From NCBI GenBank assembly GCA_015075325.1, contig JABTUP010000009.1, positions 1 through 64,000 of the forward strand: a stretch of 64,000 bases of DNA, in the 5' to 3' direction. Positions 25,217 through 34,911 of the stretch are shown here, one piece after another. Source of the DNA: Flavobacteriales bacterium (lineage in GTDB: Bacteria > Bacteroidota > Bacteroidia > Flavobacteriales_E > Vicingaceae). Made by a program: the position numbers and the translations under genes. Positions within the stretch are counted from its first letter, which is position 1. Each line of letters starts with the position of its first letter. The notes under the pieces were generated by a model. The model did not search any database. It had not been told where the DNA came from and worked only from the letters and a program-made list of their open reading frames with translations.

Positions 25217-25246
25217 TTGCCAATGCGAACAAAAAATCTATTTTTG
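25217..25246 (+). promoter_or_regulatory. Bacteroidota-type promoter of the DUF2795 gene
   Basis: TTG at 25217-25219, 19-nt spacer, TATTTTTG at 25239-25246: a full match to the -33/-7 consensus. Transcription would start near 25252, about 70 nt before the ATG. Confidence 0.7.
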
Positions 25247-25322
25247 CGTTAACCTTAAACAGAGCCTAAATTTTTAGCTTGGGTAAGAAAAAATAGTATT
25301 AATTTTTATAAAAAATTTAATT

Positions 25323-25544
25323 ATGTACTGGACGTTAGAACTTGCCTCTCACTTAGAAGATGCACCATGGCCTGCAACAAAAGATGAATTAATTGATTTC
25401 GCTATAAGAACTGGAGCACCTTTAGAAGTTGTCGAAAATTTACAAGAATTGGAAGACGAAGGAGAAACTTTTGATAGTATCGAAGAAATTTGGCCAGATT
25501 ATCCGAGTAAAGAAGATTTCTTCTTTAACGAAGATGAATATTAA
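25323..25544 (+). CDS. DUF2795 domain small acidic protein
   Basis: A 73-residue acidic protein (WTLELASHLEDAPWPATKDELIDFA) of the DUF2795 family, conserved and single-copy in Bacteroidota. Function is not known; the family is short, soluble and highly conserved, and the core TKDELIDFAIRTGAPLEVVENLQ predicts helices. It stands alone, with its own consensus promoter and a strong terminator, which suggests high expression. Confidence 0.88.
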   Translation: MYWTLELASHLEDAPWPATKDELIDFAIRTGAPLEVVENLQELEDEGETFDSIEEIWPDYPSKEDFFFNEDEY

Positions 25545-25563
25545 ATTTGGTTAAACAACATTG

Positions 25564-25592
25564 AAAAGCCTCGCAAAATTTGCGGGGCTTTT
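25564..25592. terminator. Bidirectional terminator
   Basis: AAAAGCCTCGCAAA and its near-perfect complement TTTGCGGGGCTTTT form a 14-bp stem (one G-T pair) around a single base at 25578, with A and T tracts on both sides. It lies between the convergent DUF2795 and PAP2-like genes and can serve both. Confidence 0.85.
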
Positions 25593-25596
25593 TTGT

Positions 25597-26202
25597 TTAA
25601 AAGTAAATGGAAAAAACCTGACAAGTTAAACCAAGAAAAAAGCCTGCATAAACTTGTGCTGGAGAATGGGCATTTAAGAATAAACGAGAAGAACCAACTA
25701 AACCAGCAACTAATACCGATAAAGTAATATACGACATTAAGTTTAAATCGAGTAAAAAGGAAATGGCAATTAATGCACCAACCAAGCCGCCCATACCAAT
25801 CATGTGAGCACTAATTTTCCATTTAATGTTGATAATAAATGCAATAATTACCGAAACCGTTGCACCAATCATAAAGTTGAAAATAATGGGTGGAATAGGA
25901 GCTTTCTGCAACATGTAAATGGTAAAAAAATAAAACACAATGGTAAACCCGTAAGGTAAATAACGCTCTTTGGTGGTTGCCATTTCTACACTTTGTATGT
26001 AACCACGATTAAAAAGCAACAAGGTAATGAGTGTAGGGATTATAAACGTGCTTACTGCAACCAGCATTACTATTGCTTTTTTTAGTTCGTATGGAATAGC
26101 AAAATTTACATACGAGTTGGAGTTGAAAATAATAAGCATTCCTAAGGTAGGAATAATTAATGGGTGAAATACGTAAGAAATTAAATTAGCAACCGCTTTC
26201 AT
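25597..26202 (-). CDS. PAP2-like integral membrane protein
   Basis: A 201-residue protein with about six membrane helices. KISAHMIGMGGL and the C-terminal SRLFLNAHSPAQVYAGFFLG match the C-terminal motifs of the PAP2 lipid phosphatase superfamily, the latter resembling the S-R-x5-H catalytic motif with Gln in place of the usual Asp-related position. It may act on undecaprenyl- or other lipid phosphates, or be inactive. Its ATG is 4 nt after the rpoN stop, so the two are probably co-transcribed. Confidence 0.7.
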   Translation of the reverse strand: MKAVANLISYVFHPLIIPTLGMLIIFNSNSYVNFAIPYELKKAIVMLVAVSTFIIPTLITLLLFNRGYIQSVEMATTKERYLPYGFTIVFYFFTIYMLQKAPIPPIIFNFMIGATVSVIIAFIINIKWKISAHMIGMGGLVGALIAISFLLDLNLMSYITLSVLVAGLVGSSRLFLNAHSPAQVYAGFFLGLTCQVFSIYF

Positions 26203-26206
26203 TTGT

Positions 26207-27673
26207 TTAAAGTTCTTTTCTCATTCGTGCAACTGGTATATTCAATTGTTCACGATATTTTGCAACGGTTCTTCGGGCAATGTTGTAGCCTTTGTCGTTT
26301 AATAATTTCGAAAGTTTTTCATCAGTTAATGGTCGTTTTTTATTTTCGTCTTCAATGGCATCTTGCAAAATCTTTTTTACTTCTCTACTCGAAACCTCTT
26401 CGCCACTATCGGTACTCAACGATTCGGAGAAAAATGTTTTCAATAAAAAAGTTCCATAAGGAGTTTGAACATATTTGCTGTTTACTACTCTCGATACTGT
26501 AGATATATCCATGTTGATATCTTCAGCAACGTCTTTTAAAATCATTGGGGTAATGTTGGTTTCATCACCATCCAAAAAGTATTTTTTCTGGCGATGAACG
26601 ATGGCTTCCATGGTTAACATTAAAGTATCCTGACGTTGTTTGATGGCGTCGATAAACCATTTGGCTGAATCTAATTTTTGTTTTACAAACATTAGTGCAT
26701 CTTTTTGCGATTTGCTGGGTTTATCTTTCGAATCGCGGTAAGTTTGCATCATTTCATGGTATTCTTTGCTAATTTTTAGCTCAGGAGCATTTCTGCTGTT
26801 TAATTGTAAATCGATAACTCCATCGTAAACATTAATAATAAAATCGGGAATAATGTGCTGAATAACTTTGGTGGTTTCGCTAAGCGAGTTGCCTGGTTTT
26901 GGATTTAATTTTAAAATTTCTTCGATAACGTCTTTTAAATCTTCTTCAGATATGTTTAGTTTTTCAACGATTTTATCAAAATGTTTTTTTGAAAATTCTT
27001 CAAAATGATTTTTTATGATTTCACGAGCATTTAATATTACCAACGAATGTTCTTTTTTACGGTTTAATTGTAGCAATAAACACTCTTGTAGGGTTCTTGC
27101 ACCAACCCCAGGTGGGTCGAACTGTTGAATTATAGAAAGTATTTGTTTTAAATGAGATTCGTCGGTAATAATGTTCTGTGTAAAAGCTAAATCATCAACA
27201 ATCGAAACTAAATCTCTACGCAAATAACCCGATTCATCTAAACTCCCAATAATGTGGTAAGCAATTTGGTAATCTTCTTCGTCAAAATCGAACAACGAAA
27301 GTTGAGCTTCTAACAGTTCATGGAAAGTAACTCCGCCGCTCAAAGGCATTTGTCGGTCTTCGTCGTCGGCACTATGGTTGTTGGTGTTTAGTTTGTATGA
27401 TGGTATTTCATCGTCGTTGATGTAATCGTCAAAGTTAAATTCCTTCTCAGCATCTGTTCTTTCTTCTCTGTCGTAATCATCGTCTTGGTCGTAAGAAAAA
27501 TCTTCTTCTGCTTCGTTTTCGTTTCCTTCTTCCAAAGCAGGGTTGCTTTCCATTTCTTCTTTTATGCGTTGTTCTAATGCAATGGTAGGTAATTGCAACA
27601 ATTTCATTAATTGAATTTGCTGTGGCGACAATTTCTGTTGAAGTTTAAAGCTAAGTGATTGTTTTAACGACAT
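26207..27673 (-). CDS. rpoN: RNA polymerase sigma-54 factor RpoN
   Basis: A 488-residue sigma-54. The N-terminal Gln/Leu-rich activator-binding region LQQKLSPQQIQLMKLLQLP, an acidic region II (residues 45-100), the core-binding part, and the C-terminal RpoN box ARRTVAKYREQLNIP are all present. Sigma-54 directs transcription from -24/-12 promoters with an AAA+ activator. It heads a two-gene unit with the PAP2-like gene. Confidence 0.97.
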   Translation of the reverse strand: MSLKQSLSFKLQQKLSPQQIQLMKLLQLPTIALEQRIKEEMESNPALEEGNENEAEEDFSYDQDDDYDREERTDAEKEFNFDDYINDDEIPSYKLNTNNHSADDEDRQMPLSGGVTFHELLEAQLSLFDFDEEDYQIAYHIIGSLDESGYLRRDLVSIVDDLAFTQNIITDESHLKQILSIIQQFDPPGVGARTLQECLLLQLNRKKEHSLVILNAREIIKNHFEEFSKKHFDKIVEKLNISEEDLKDVIEEILKLNPKPGNSLSETTKVIQHIIPDFIINVYDGVIDLQLNSRNAPELKISKEYHEMMQTYRDSKDKPSKSQKDALMFVKQKLDSAKWFIDAIKQRQDTLMLTMEAIVHRQKKYFLDGDETNITPMILKDVAEDINMDISTVSRVVNSKYVQTPYGTFLLKTFFSESLSTDSGEEVSSREVKKILQDAIEDENKKRPLTDEKLSKLLNDKGYNIARRTVAKYREQLNIPVARMRKEL

Positions 27674-27722
27674 AATTTACTTTTTTTGTACTCTTTCAAA
27701 ATTAAGCAATGTTGGTTAAACA

Positions 27723-28580
27723 TCAATTGGGGTTTTTATAAAATCGGTCTTTCAAGTTTTTATCTTGTTGCACATCAACATCTTTTTTATATTCCCAATG
27801 ATTTTTATCTATTGCATAGGCATCAAATCGGTTTAGCGAAGGGCCGTAATATTCATACACTCCTTCGAGATTTGAACCGGTTGGAACCAAATAATCGAAT
27901 ATAATTCGTTGGTCTTTTGGGTGGTATTTTAGCGACATTACTGCTGTTTCGGAATAGGTAAAAATTACTCGCTTTTGAGCTTTTTTACCTGTTTTAAATA
28001 GTGGAGAACCAAATTTTACAACACCGCTGCTGCTAATGGTAATGGCATCAATAATTTTTTTGTTGGTTAAGTTGTAATCGCCATCCCAGCCTAATAAAGT
28101 GTAGGTGTTTTCGCCCAATTTTTTATCGTAAATAATTTCGTAATACAATGCTCCATACCACATTTTATCGGTTAATGTTTGGGTTTCAGGTTTTTTTATT
28201 TCTGCTGATTTATCTATTAATTCAACCAATTTATATTGATTGTTTTTAAGTTTAATTTGAAGTATTGCAAAGTATTGGTAGGTTGCGTCAGACAGTGGTA
28301 ATGCCCAATTGTAAATTTTTAACTTTTCGTTTGATTTTAGTATGCTAATGGCTTTAATATTTTTAAACGGATAATCAAACGATTCTTTTAATTGGAGCAC
28401 TTCAAATAATAATGTTTTAAAATTTTCATTCGATGCAATTTTACTTTCTTCGTTGGCATTGCTTACAATATCAATACTTAGCTCGTTTAATTCATTTTCG
28501 TATTCAACAAGTGTTTTTTGTTGAGCAACAACAAGTTGAAAACTTAGAAATGAAATGGTATATGCGATTAATTTAAGCAT
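27723..28580 (-). CDS. Secreted hypothetical protein
   Basis: A 285-residue protein with an N-terminal signal peptide (hydrophobic residues 3-18, likely cleavage after VVAQ). The rest is soluble, with WYGALYYEIIYDKKLGENTYTLLGWDGD, a pattern seen in conserved Bacteroidota proteins of unknown role, and KYHPKDQRIIFDYLVP near the end. I do not recognise a characterised family. It follows the ferredoxin gene but a strong terminator separates them. Confidence 0.75.
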   Translation of the reverse strand: MLKLIAYTISFLSFQLVVAQQKTLVEYENELNELSIDIVSNANEESKIASNENFKTLLFEVLQLKESFDYPFKNIKAISILKSNEKLKIYNWALPLSDATYQYFAILQIKLKNNQYKLVELIDKSAEIKKPETQTLTDKMWYGALYYEIIYDKKLGENTYTLLGWDGDYNLTNKKIIDAITISSSGVVKFGSPLFKTGKKAQKRVIFTYSETAVMSLKYHPKDQRIIFDYLVPTGSNLEGVYEYYGPSLNRFDAYAIDKNHWEYKKDVDVQQDKNLKDRFYKNPN

Positions 28581-28595
28581 AGGTTAAAAATAAAA

Positions 28596-28623
28596 AAAAA
28601 CCGTGTTAATTAACACGGTTTTT
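28596..28623 (-). terminator. Terminator after the ferredoxin gene
   Basis: AAAAAACCGTGTTAA and TTAACACGGTTTTTT form a perfect palindrome of 14 bp per arm (loop of the central AATT), followed on the minus strand by further Us. It ends the ferredoxin transcript before the secreted-protein gene. Confidence 0.85.
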
Positions 28624-28649
28624 GATTGCGAATATTGTACCGCTTTTTA

Positions 28650-28997
28650 TTATGAGTGTAATAATTCTTTTTTTGCCATTAATTCTTCTTCTGTTTCTCT
28701 TATGTCTTCATCATCAACACAACAATCAACAGGGCATACAGCAGCACATTGAGGCTCATCGTGGAAACCTTTACATTCGGTACATTTATCCGAAACGATA
28801 AAATAAAAATCGGTACTTATCGGTTCTTGAGTCGCATCTGCATCAATTTCTTTTCCATTTCTTAATTTAAATGAACCGCTAACCGAAGTTCCATCACTCA
28901 TTCTCCATTCGTCACCACCTTCGTAAATTGCATTGTTTGGACATTCTGGTTCGCATGCTCCGCAATTGATACAGTCGTCAGTTATTTTAATTGCCAT
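28650..28997 (-). CDS. 2[4Fe-4S] ferredoxin
   Basis: A 115-residue ferredoxin carrying low-potential electrons. Cluster motifs are C-x2-C-x2-C-x3-C in [15 protein letters not shown] and a second set [22 protein letters not shown] with an insertion between the second and third Cys, as in the Alvin/YfhL-type group. A mid-protein insertion of about 35 residues separates the two. It is divergent from the LuxC-like gene; TACATTTG (29038-29031, minus) is a candidate -7. Confidence 0.93.
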   Translation of the reverse strand: MAIKITDDCINCGACEPECPNNAIYEGGDEWRMSDGTSVSGSFKLRNGKEIDADATQEPISTDFYFIVSDKCTECKGFHDEPQCAAVCPVDCCVDDEDIRETEEELMAKKELLHS

Positions 28998-29043
28998 CGT
29001 ATTTAAGTTTTATTGTTATTAATTTTGCAACAAATGTAATAAA

Positions 29044-30099
29044 ATGACTTTAGAAAAAAGAATAAATGCCTTTGCAGAATTAGGAAGTTTTTTAACACAG
29101 TTCGGTTCAAATCTTAAAAACGACCAATTGATTAAAATCAATGAACAATTTTACGAATCGTTTGAGCACTTAATACACAACCAAAAGCAGTTTAATGGTT
29201 GGTTTATACCAGAAAATGTATTGTTGGCTGTTAATGCTTGGGCAAAAATTCTTACTAAAACTAATTTGGAAAAATGGTTGAGTAATTATTCAATTCCAGA
29301 AACAGTCCCAAAAAGAGTAGGAGTGATAATGGCAGGAAACATACCATTAGTTGGTTTTCACGATTTTTTAAGTGTGCTTATTACAGGAAATCATGTAGTG
29401 GCAAAAACCTCTAAAGATGATAGCACCTTAATTAATAAAATTGCTGAAGTATTAATAGCGATAGAACCTGAATTGAAAAGTTGCATTACGTTTGCCGAAA
29501 AACTCGAAAATTTTGAAGCAGTAATTGCCACAGGAAGCAACAACACCGCTCGTTATTTTGAGTATTATTTTGGAAAATACCCTAATATTATTCGTAAAAA
29601 CCGTAACTCGGTAGCTGTGTTAACAGGCAACGAAACCAAAGAAGAACTTTCAGCTCTAGGTAACGATATTTTTCAATATTTTGGATTGGGCTGCCGAAAT
29701 GTTTCTAAACTGTATGTACCCGAAAATTACAGTTTTAATGGTTTCTTTGAAGCCATCTACGATTTTAGTTGGGTAACCAACAACAACAAATATGCAAACA
29801 ATTACGATTACAACCGTGCGGTATATTTATTGGGAAGCAATGCCTTGCTCGACAATAATTTTGTGTTGTTAAAAGAGGAACAAAATCTTTCTTCTCCCGT
29901 ATCGGTGGTGCATTACGAATATTACCAAACGCTTGAACAAGTAGCAAAGCAACTGCACGAACAAAGTAATGAAATACAGTGTGTGCTTTCACAACACAAC
30001 TTGCCGAATAGTTTTAAGTTAGGTCAATCTCAAGAACCCGAATTATGGGATTATGCTGATGGAGTAGATACTATTGAATTTTTGCTGAGGTTGAAATAA
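29044..30099 (+). CDS. LuxC-like acyl-CoA reductase
   Basis: A 351-residue member of the LuxC/acyl-CoA reductase family (aldehyde dehydrogenase-like fold). Nucleotide-binding VGVIMAGNIPLVGFHDFL and the catalytic Cys in FGLGCRNVSKLYVP are visible. No other lux-type genes are near, so bioluminescence is not implied; in Bacteroidota such genes stand beside this ferredoxin and probably serve lipid or aldehyde metabolism. Candidate -7 TAATTTTG at 29020-29027. Confidence 0.85.
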   Translation: MTLEKRINAFAELGSFLTQFGSNLKNDQLIKINEQFYESFEHLIHNQKQFNGWFIPENVLLAVNAWAKILTKTNLEKWLSNYSIPETVPKRVGVIMAGNIPLVGFHDFLSVLITGNHVVAKTSKDDSTLINKIAEVLIAIEPELKSCITFAEKLENFEAVIATGSNNTARYFEYYFGKYPNIIRKNRNSVAVLTGNETKEELSALGNDIFQYFGLGCRNVSKLYVPENYSFNGFFEAIYDFSWVTNNNKYANNYDYNRAVYLLGSNALLDNNFVLLKEEQNLSSPVSVVHYEYYQTLEQVAKQLHEQSNEIQCVLSQHNLPNSFKLGQSQEPELWDYADGVDTIEFLLRLK

Positions 30100-30107
30100 A
30101 AAATAAA

Positions 30108-32153
30108 CTATTTTGGGTATTCAACTCTTACATGGTAGATATTCGTTAGTTTTTTAATAAACAAACGTTTTATCAATGTAATGTGTTTAAACGTAATATC
30201 AGTATTAATAAACTGATTTTCTTTAACCTGATAATCAATAATAGTATTAACTAATTCTGTTATGGTTTCTATGCTGTATGTTTTTAAACTTCTTGAAGCG
30301 GCTTCAACACCATCAGCCATCATTAATACAGCGGTTTCTTTCGAAAATGGTATTGGACCATGATACTGAAACATTTTATCTTCAATATTTAAATCAGGAT
30401 TTTCGATAGCAAACATTCGTAAAAAATACTGAGTTTTGGTTGTGCCATGGTGGGTTCTAATAAAATCGATTAACTGTTCTGGTAATTGGTTTTTTTTGGC
30501 CATTTCAATACCTAAAATTACGTGGTTTATAATAATAGAAGCACTTTCTTCGTAATTTAAATCGTCGTGAGGATTGATGCCAGAAGATTGATTTTCAATA
30601 AAATAGGCAGGGTTTATCATTTTACCAATGTCGTGATATAATGCACCAGTTCTAACCAACAGAGCGTTTCCGCCAATTTCTCGAATAGCTTCTTCTGCCA
30701 AGTTAGCAACTTGTAAGGAGTGTTGAAATGTTCCTGGAGCTTTTAGGTTTAATTCGCGAAGCAACTTGTTGTTGGTGTCGGATAATTCTAAAAGAGTTAC
30801 GTCGGAAATGTATCCAAACATTTTTTCGAATAAATAAATTAACGGGTAGGTAAATAAAGTTAAACCAGCACTAATTCCAAACCATTTTAAATTGCTCCAG
30901 TTTATTTTTGTAATACTTCCTTCATGAATAATTGAAAAACCAATGTAAATTACTGAAAATGAAATAAAAATAATAAGTGCTGTAAAAAATAATTCCGAAC
31001 GCTTATTTACATTTAAAATAGTGTAAAGTGTTGTAATACCTGCAATAATTTCAATTAAAATAAATTCGAACGAATTGGGAACAACAAAACTGATGATAAA
31101 GGTGGTAATTACAAAAACAAACAAGGCGATTCTATTACCAAAAAATGTTCGGAAAAGAATGGGAATAGCACAAAACGGAATAAGGTAAACACTAAAACTA
31201 GAAAATTTTACCACCAATATGGTTAGTGCTAAAAAACCAAGCATAATAAGCATGATAAAAGCAATGTTTTTGTTTTCGTGATAAACCTCGGTTGAAACAT
31301 TTTTTAAAAAAATAAAAAGCGAGTAAAACAGTATTGATACAATAATGAATTGACCAATTAAAATTAAAATTGTATTGTCAGAGCCAACAATTTTGTTTTC
31401 GAACTCGTTTTTTAACGATTGTAAAATCAAAAACTTCTCTTCATTTATTAATTCACCTGTTGAAATAATTTTTTGACCACTTAAAATACCACCTCGGGTA
31501 GATGATATGTTGTTAAGTTCATTTTCAAGATGATCAATGGTTAAATTTTCATCAAAAATTAAGTTGGGGTTTATTGCGGCTATTAATGCCGAAGATAAAA
31601 TAGTGTCGTTTAAATTTAATGTGTTTAATTCATTTTCTATAAATTCTTTTGCAGCATTGGTCGAAAACAAATCGCTTAATTCCAGTTCTTCACCAATATT
31701 TTTTTCGTTAAGCAATAAAACAGCATGGTTTGAATTGAAATCGATTAGTTTGTTTGAAGGTTGATAAACACCAATATTATAAACTTGGTTGAGTAGTTTT
31801 AAACCAAAATTTTTATAGGATTCAAAATTTGCAGTTTTTTTACTGGATAAATTATCAATAAATAAACTAGATGAAGTTTTTTCAATTTCTGTATTTCTTA
31901 CAAAGTAGAGCAGGTGAGATTGTTGAAGATTTCTTTTTTCTTCTTCAATTTCTTGAGGAGATTTTAAAATGGCAAAATCAAAAGGTGCAACTAAATCCTG
32001 GTGAGCCCAAGCACTGTTTTTCTGAAATTCATATTTAAATTTTGCTTCTCGAGGGAAAAGAAAAACAACTAAAATAATTGTACAAATAAAAAGGAGCAGT
32101 TTAAAAATAAACTCGTGCTGGTCTCTTATTTTATTGATTATACTATTCTTCAT
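30108..32153 (-). CDS. 7TM-HD family membrane phosphohydrolase (PgpH-like)
   Basis: A 681-residue protein: N-terminal membrane anchor (residues 19-36), an extracytoplasmic 7TMR-HD domain (about 45-265), seven membrane helices (about 270-455), and a cytoplasmic HD domain with HSLQVANLAEEA and LYHDIGKM, then IRTHHGTTKT. The same architecture in Listeria PgpH degrades cyclic di-AMP. The signalling role here is inferred from family only. It converges with the LuxC-like gene (8-nt gap). Confidence 0.92.
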   Translation of the reverse strand: MKNSIINKIRDQHEFIFKLLLFICTIILVVFLFPREAKFKYEFQKNSAWAHQDLVAPFDFAILKSPQEIEEEKRNLQQSHLLYFVRNTEIEKTSSSLFIDNLSSKKTANFESYKNFGLKLLNQVYNIGVYQPSNKLIDFNSNHAVLLLNEKNIGEELELSDLFSTNAAKEFIENELNTLNLNDTILSSALIAAINPNLIFDENLTIDHLENELNNISSTRGGILSGQKIISTGELINEEKFLILQSLKNEFENKIVGSDNTILILIGQFIIVSILFYSLFIFLKNVSTEVYHENKNIAFIMLIMLGFLALTILVVKFSSFSVYLIPFCAIPILFRTFFGNRIALFVFVITTFIISFVVPNSFEFILIEIIAGITTLYTILNVNKRSELFFTALIIFISFSVIYIGFSIIHEGSITKINWSNLKWFGISAGLTLFTYPLIYLFEKMFGYISDVTLLELSDTNNKLLRELNLKAPGTFQHSLQVANLAEEAIREIGGNALLVRTGALYHDIGKMINPAYFIENQSSGINPHDDLNYEESASIIINHVILGIEMAKKNQLPEQLIDFIRTHHGTTKTQYFLRMFAIENPDLNIEDKMFQYHGPIPFSKETAVLMMADGVEAASRSLKTYSIETITELVNTIIDYQVKENQFINTDITFKHITLIKRLFIKKLTNIYHVRVEYPK

Positions 32154-32311
32154 TTTAGAATGAAATAATTAAACAGTAAAAGTAATTCTAAAATATTAAC
32201 TGCTCAAATTCATCAGTAAATTAATGCTGTTTTGTTTTAGACTTTTCGTGTTAAATAACTAACTTCGTTCCCAAAATAAAAAGGGTAAAAACAAAATAAA
32301 TATTAAAAATC

Positions 32312-33487
32312 ATGAAAGAAGTTTATATCATAGCAGCAGCAAGAACACCAATAGGTAGTTTTATGGGAAGTTTATCAACAGTTGAAGCTCCAAAATTAGG
32401 TGCAGCGGCTATTAAAGGTGCATTAAAAAAAGCAAATATTTCAGCAGATGTTGTAGATGAAGTGTTTATGGGAAATGTGTTGCAAGCAAATGTTGGGCAA
32501 GCTCCAGCTCGTCAGGCAGCTATATTTGCTGGATTAAATCAAAGTGTGCCATGTACAACGGTAAATAAAGTTTGTGCATCAGGAATGAAAGCAATAATGT
32601 TAGGAGCACAAACCATTATGGCTGGTGATAATCATTGTGTTGTGGTGGGCGGCATGGAAAACATGAGTTTAGTACCTCATTATTATAATGCAAGAAACGG
32701 AGTAAAATTAGGCGATATTAAATTGATTGACGGTATGGTTAAAGATGGTTTAACCGACGTTTACAATAGAGTTCACATGGGTGTTTGTGCCGAAAAGTGT
32801 GCAACAGAATACAAGTTTTCGAGAGAAGAACAAGATAATTTTGCAATTACTTCTTACAAACGTTCGGCAGCAGCTTGGGCAGCTGGCAAGTTTGATAACG
32901 AAGTTGTTCCTGTTGAAGTTCCTCAACGTAAAGGTGATGCACTTATCGTAAATAAAGATGAAGAATATACCAATGTTAACATGGATAAAATTCCTGCATT
33001 AGCACCAGTATTTGATAAAGAAGGAACTGTTACCGCAGCAAATGCTTCAACATTAAACGATGGTGCTTCGGCATTAATTTTAATGAGCAAAGAAAAAATG
33101 GAAGCCTTAGGGTTAAAACCAATTGCTAAAATTGTTTCTTATGCTGATGCTGCACAAGCACCAGAATGGTTTACTACATCACCAACTCTTGCCTTAAATA
33201 AAGCATTAGAAAAAGCAAAATTAACTACATCAAACATCGATTTCTGGGAATTAAACCAAGCGTTTTCTGTTGTAGGTTTAGCAAATACTAAATTGTTAAA
33301 TATCGATGCGGCAAAAGTTGATGTAAATGGTGGTGCAGTAGCTTTAGGTCATCCACTTGGAAATTCAGGGTCTAGAATTATTGTTACTTTAATTAATGTT
33401 CTTAAACAAAATGGTGGAAAATTAGGTGCTGCAGCTATTTGTAATGGTGGTGGTGGTGCTTCTGCAATGATTATTGAGAGTTTATAA
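32312..33487 (+). CDS. Acetyl-CoA C-acetyltransferase (thiolase)
   Basis: A 391-residue thiolase condensing two acetyl-CoA or cleaving acetoacetyl-CoA. The nucleophilic Cys is in VNKVCASGMKA (about residue 89), the second active-site loop is ALGHPLGNSGSR, and the third ICNGGGGASAM with its Cys. Full length for the biosynthetic/degradative tetrameric group. It is followed 13 nt later by the NlpC/P60 gene, probably co-transcribed though functionally unrelated. Confidence 0.95.
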   Translation: MKEVYIIAAARTPIGSFMGSLSTVEAPKLGAAAIKGALKKANISADVVDEVFMGNVLQANVGQAPARQAAIFAGLNQSVPCTTVNKVCASGMKAIMLGAQTIMAGDNHCVVVGGMENMSLVPHYYNARNGVKLGDIKLIDGMVKDGLTDVYNRVHMGVCAEKCATEYKFSREEQDNFAITSYKRSAAAWAAGKFDNEVVPVEVPQRKGDALIVNKDEEYTNVNMDKIPALAPVFDKEGTVTAANASTLNDGASALILMSKEKMEALGLKPIAKIVSYADAAQAPEWFTTSPTLALNKALEKAKLTTSNIDFWELNQAFSVVGLANTKLLNIDAAKVDVNGGAVALGHPLGNSGSRIIVTLINVLKQNGGKLGAAAICNGGGGASAMIIESL

Positions 33488-33500
33488 TTATTCATAATTA

Positions 33501-34283
33501 ATGAGATACGGAATTTGCCATTTAAGTGTTGTGCCTTGTAGGTTAGAACCATCCGATAGAAGCGAGATGGTTACACAATTGTTATTTGGTGAAACCGTTA
33601 AAATTTATGAAGAGAAAAAGGGAGATTGGAGAAAAATAAAAACGGTTTATGACGATTACGACGCGTGGATAGACGTGAAACAAATTACCGAAATTTCATT
33701 AGATGAATTTGAAAAGTTAAATGCAACAACAACCGTGTTGAGTGCAGAACTTATACATGTTCTTCATAATAAAACGTCTGATGAGTTTATTCCTATTGTT
33801 TTAGGTAGTTATTTACCCAACTTTAAGAAAAACATATTATCGTTTAATAAGCAAGAGTTTGTATTTGATGGAGCAACACTTGATTCATCAAAAAAAAGCA
33901 ATAAAACAGCACTGATTGAAAACGCTTACACGTATTTAAACACTCCATACTTATGGGGTGGTCGTTCGCCATTGGGTATCGATTGCTCTGGATTTACTCA
34001 GGTGCTTTACAAATTAAATGGAATAAAATTGCCGCGAGATGCTTCTCAACAAGCAAAAATTGGTCAAACCCTAAGTTTTGTTGAAGAATCGGAACCAGGC
34101 GATTTAGCTTTTTTCGATAATGAAGAAGGAAACATTATTCATGTTGGAATGGTGTTAGAAAACAATAAAATTATTCATGCTTCTGGTAAAGTAAGAATTG
34201 ATAGACTCGATCATCAAGGAATTTATAATGTAAATACCAATAAGTATTCGCACCGTTTAAGATTGATTAAGAAAATAATCTAA
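33501..34283 (+). CDS. NlpC/P60 peptidoglycan hydrolase with SH3 domain
   Basis: A 260-residue C40 peptidase. Residues 1-75 form a bacterial SH3-like domain (MVTQLLFGETVKIYEEKKGDWRKI). The catalytic Cys is in WGGRSPLGIDCSGFTQVLY, the His in GNIIHVGMVL, with PGDLAFF between. It would cut D-Glu-diaminopimelate bonds in cell-wall peptides. No signal peptide is visible, as in the YkfC-like muropeptide-recycling group, which suggests a cytosolic or unusual export route. Confidence 0.92.
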   Translation: MRYGICHLSVVPCRLEPSDRSEMVTQLLFGETVKIYEEKKGDWRKIKTVYDDYDAWIDVKQITEISLDEFEKLNATTTVLSAELIHVLHNKTSDEFIPIVLGSYLPNFKKNILSFNKQEFVFDGATLDSSKKSNKTALIENAYTYLNTPYLWGGRSPLGIDCSGFTQVLYKLNGIKLPRDASQQAKIGQTLSFVEESEPGDLAFFDNEEGNIIHVGMVLENNKIIHASGKVRIDRLDHQGIYNVNTNKYSHRLRLIKKII

Positions 34284-34340
34284 AAATGTTCATCTATTCC
34301 TTTTTAATGAATAGAGAATTTGGATAAAATAGGGTGTAAA

Positions 34341-34371
34341 AAAGGGCTTCCAAACTTGGAAGCCCTTTTTT
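34341..34371. terminator. Bidirectional terminator
   Basis: GGGCTTCCAA (34344-34353) and TTGGAAGCCC (34356-34365) form a 10-bp stem flanked by A and T runs. It separates the convergent NlpC/P60 and phosphoribosyltransferase genes. Confidence 0.88.
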
Positions 34372-34388
34372 TATAAAATCATATAAAT

Positions 34389-34904
34389 TTAGCTCAAATA
34401 AGCATTTATTTCTCCTTTTTCATCAATCTCCATTGAGATGTTGTTTTTTAGCGTAGTAGAAAGTGCTAATCCGCAGTAATGAATTCCAATGGGGTATTTT
34501 TTATTGTTTCTGTCAACTAAAACAGCGGTCGACATTCTTTTTATAGGATAATCAAGAATAAATTTAACACCGTAAATTAACGTTTTCCCAGAGTTTAAAA
34601 CATCATCAACCAAAATAATTACTTTGTTGGTTAAAATGCTGGTAGGTTTATCTAACTCAATTTTATGTTTTAGAGGATTTCCTTTATCTAATGTAAGTTT
34701 AACTAAATTAAATTCTACAGGAGTGGTTGAAATAGCTTTTAGTTTTTCTACCAATTTTTCGGCAAAAACATATCCTTTTTGAGCCAAACCAACAATTACC
34801 ACTTCGGTTTCTTGGTAGTTATCCTCCACAATTTGATAAGCTATTCTATCAATTTTCTGATTAATTTGGGTGTGGTTGAGTATTAAGGTTTTATCTGTAG
34901 GCAT
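34389..34904 (-). CDS. PyrR-like phosphoribosyltransferase
   Basis: A 171-residue type I phosphoribosyltransferase. The PRPP loop is VIILVDDVLNSGKTLIYGV, and the N-terminal region contains VVIVGLAQKGYVFAEKL. Closest in form to PyrR/UPRT-like proteins; whether it binds pyr mRNA or makes UMP cannot be told. It is last in a compact minus-strand unit with an S4-domain protein, an alpha/beta hydrolase and rpe upstream. Confidence 0.85.
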   Translation of the reverse strand: MPTDKTLILNHTQINQKIDRIAYQIVEDNYQETEVVIVGLAQKGYVFAEKLVEKLKAISTTPVEFNLVKLTLDKGNPLKHKIELDKPTSILTNKVIILVDDVLNSGKTLIYGVKFILDYPIKRMSTAVLVDRNNKKYPIGIHYCGLALSTTLKNNISMEIDEKGEINAYLS

Positions 34905-34911
34905 GGGATAA

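Noticed and set aside
29044..30099. Bioluminescence (lux) locus
   Set aside because: Only a LuxC-like reductase is present; luxA, luxB, luxD and luxE are absent, and such lone genes are common in Bacteroidota.
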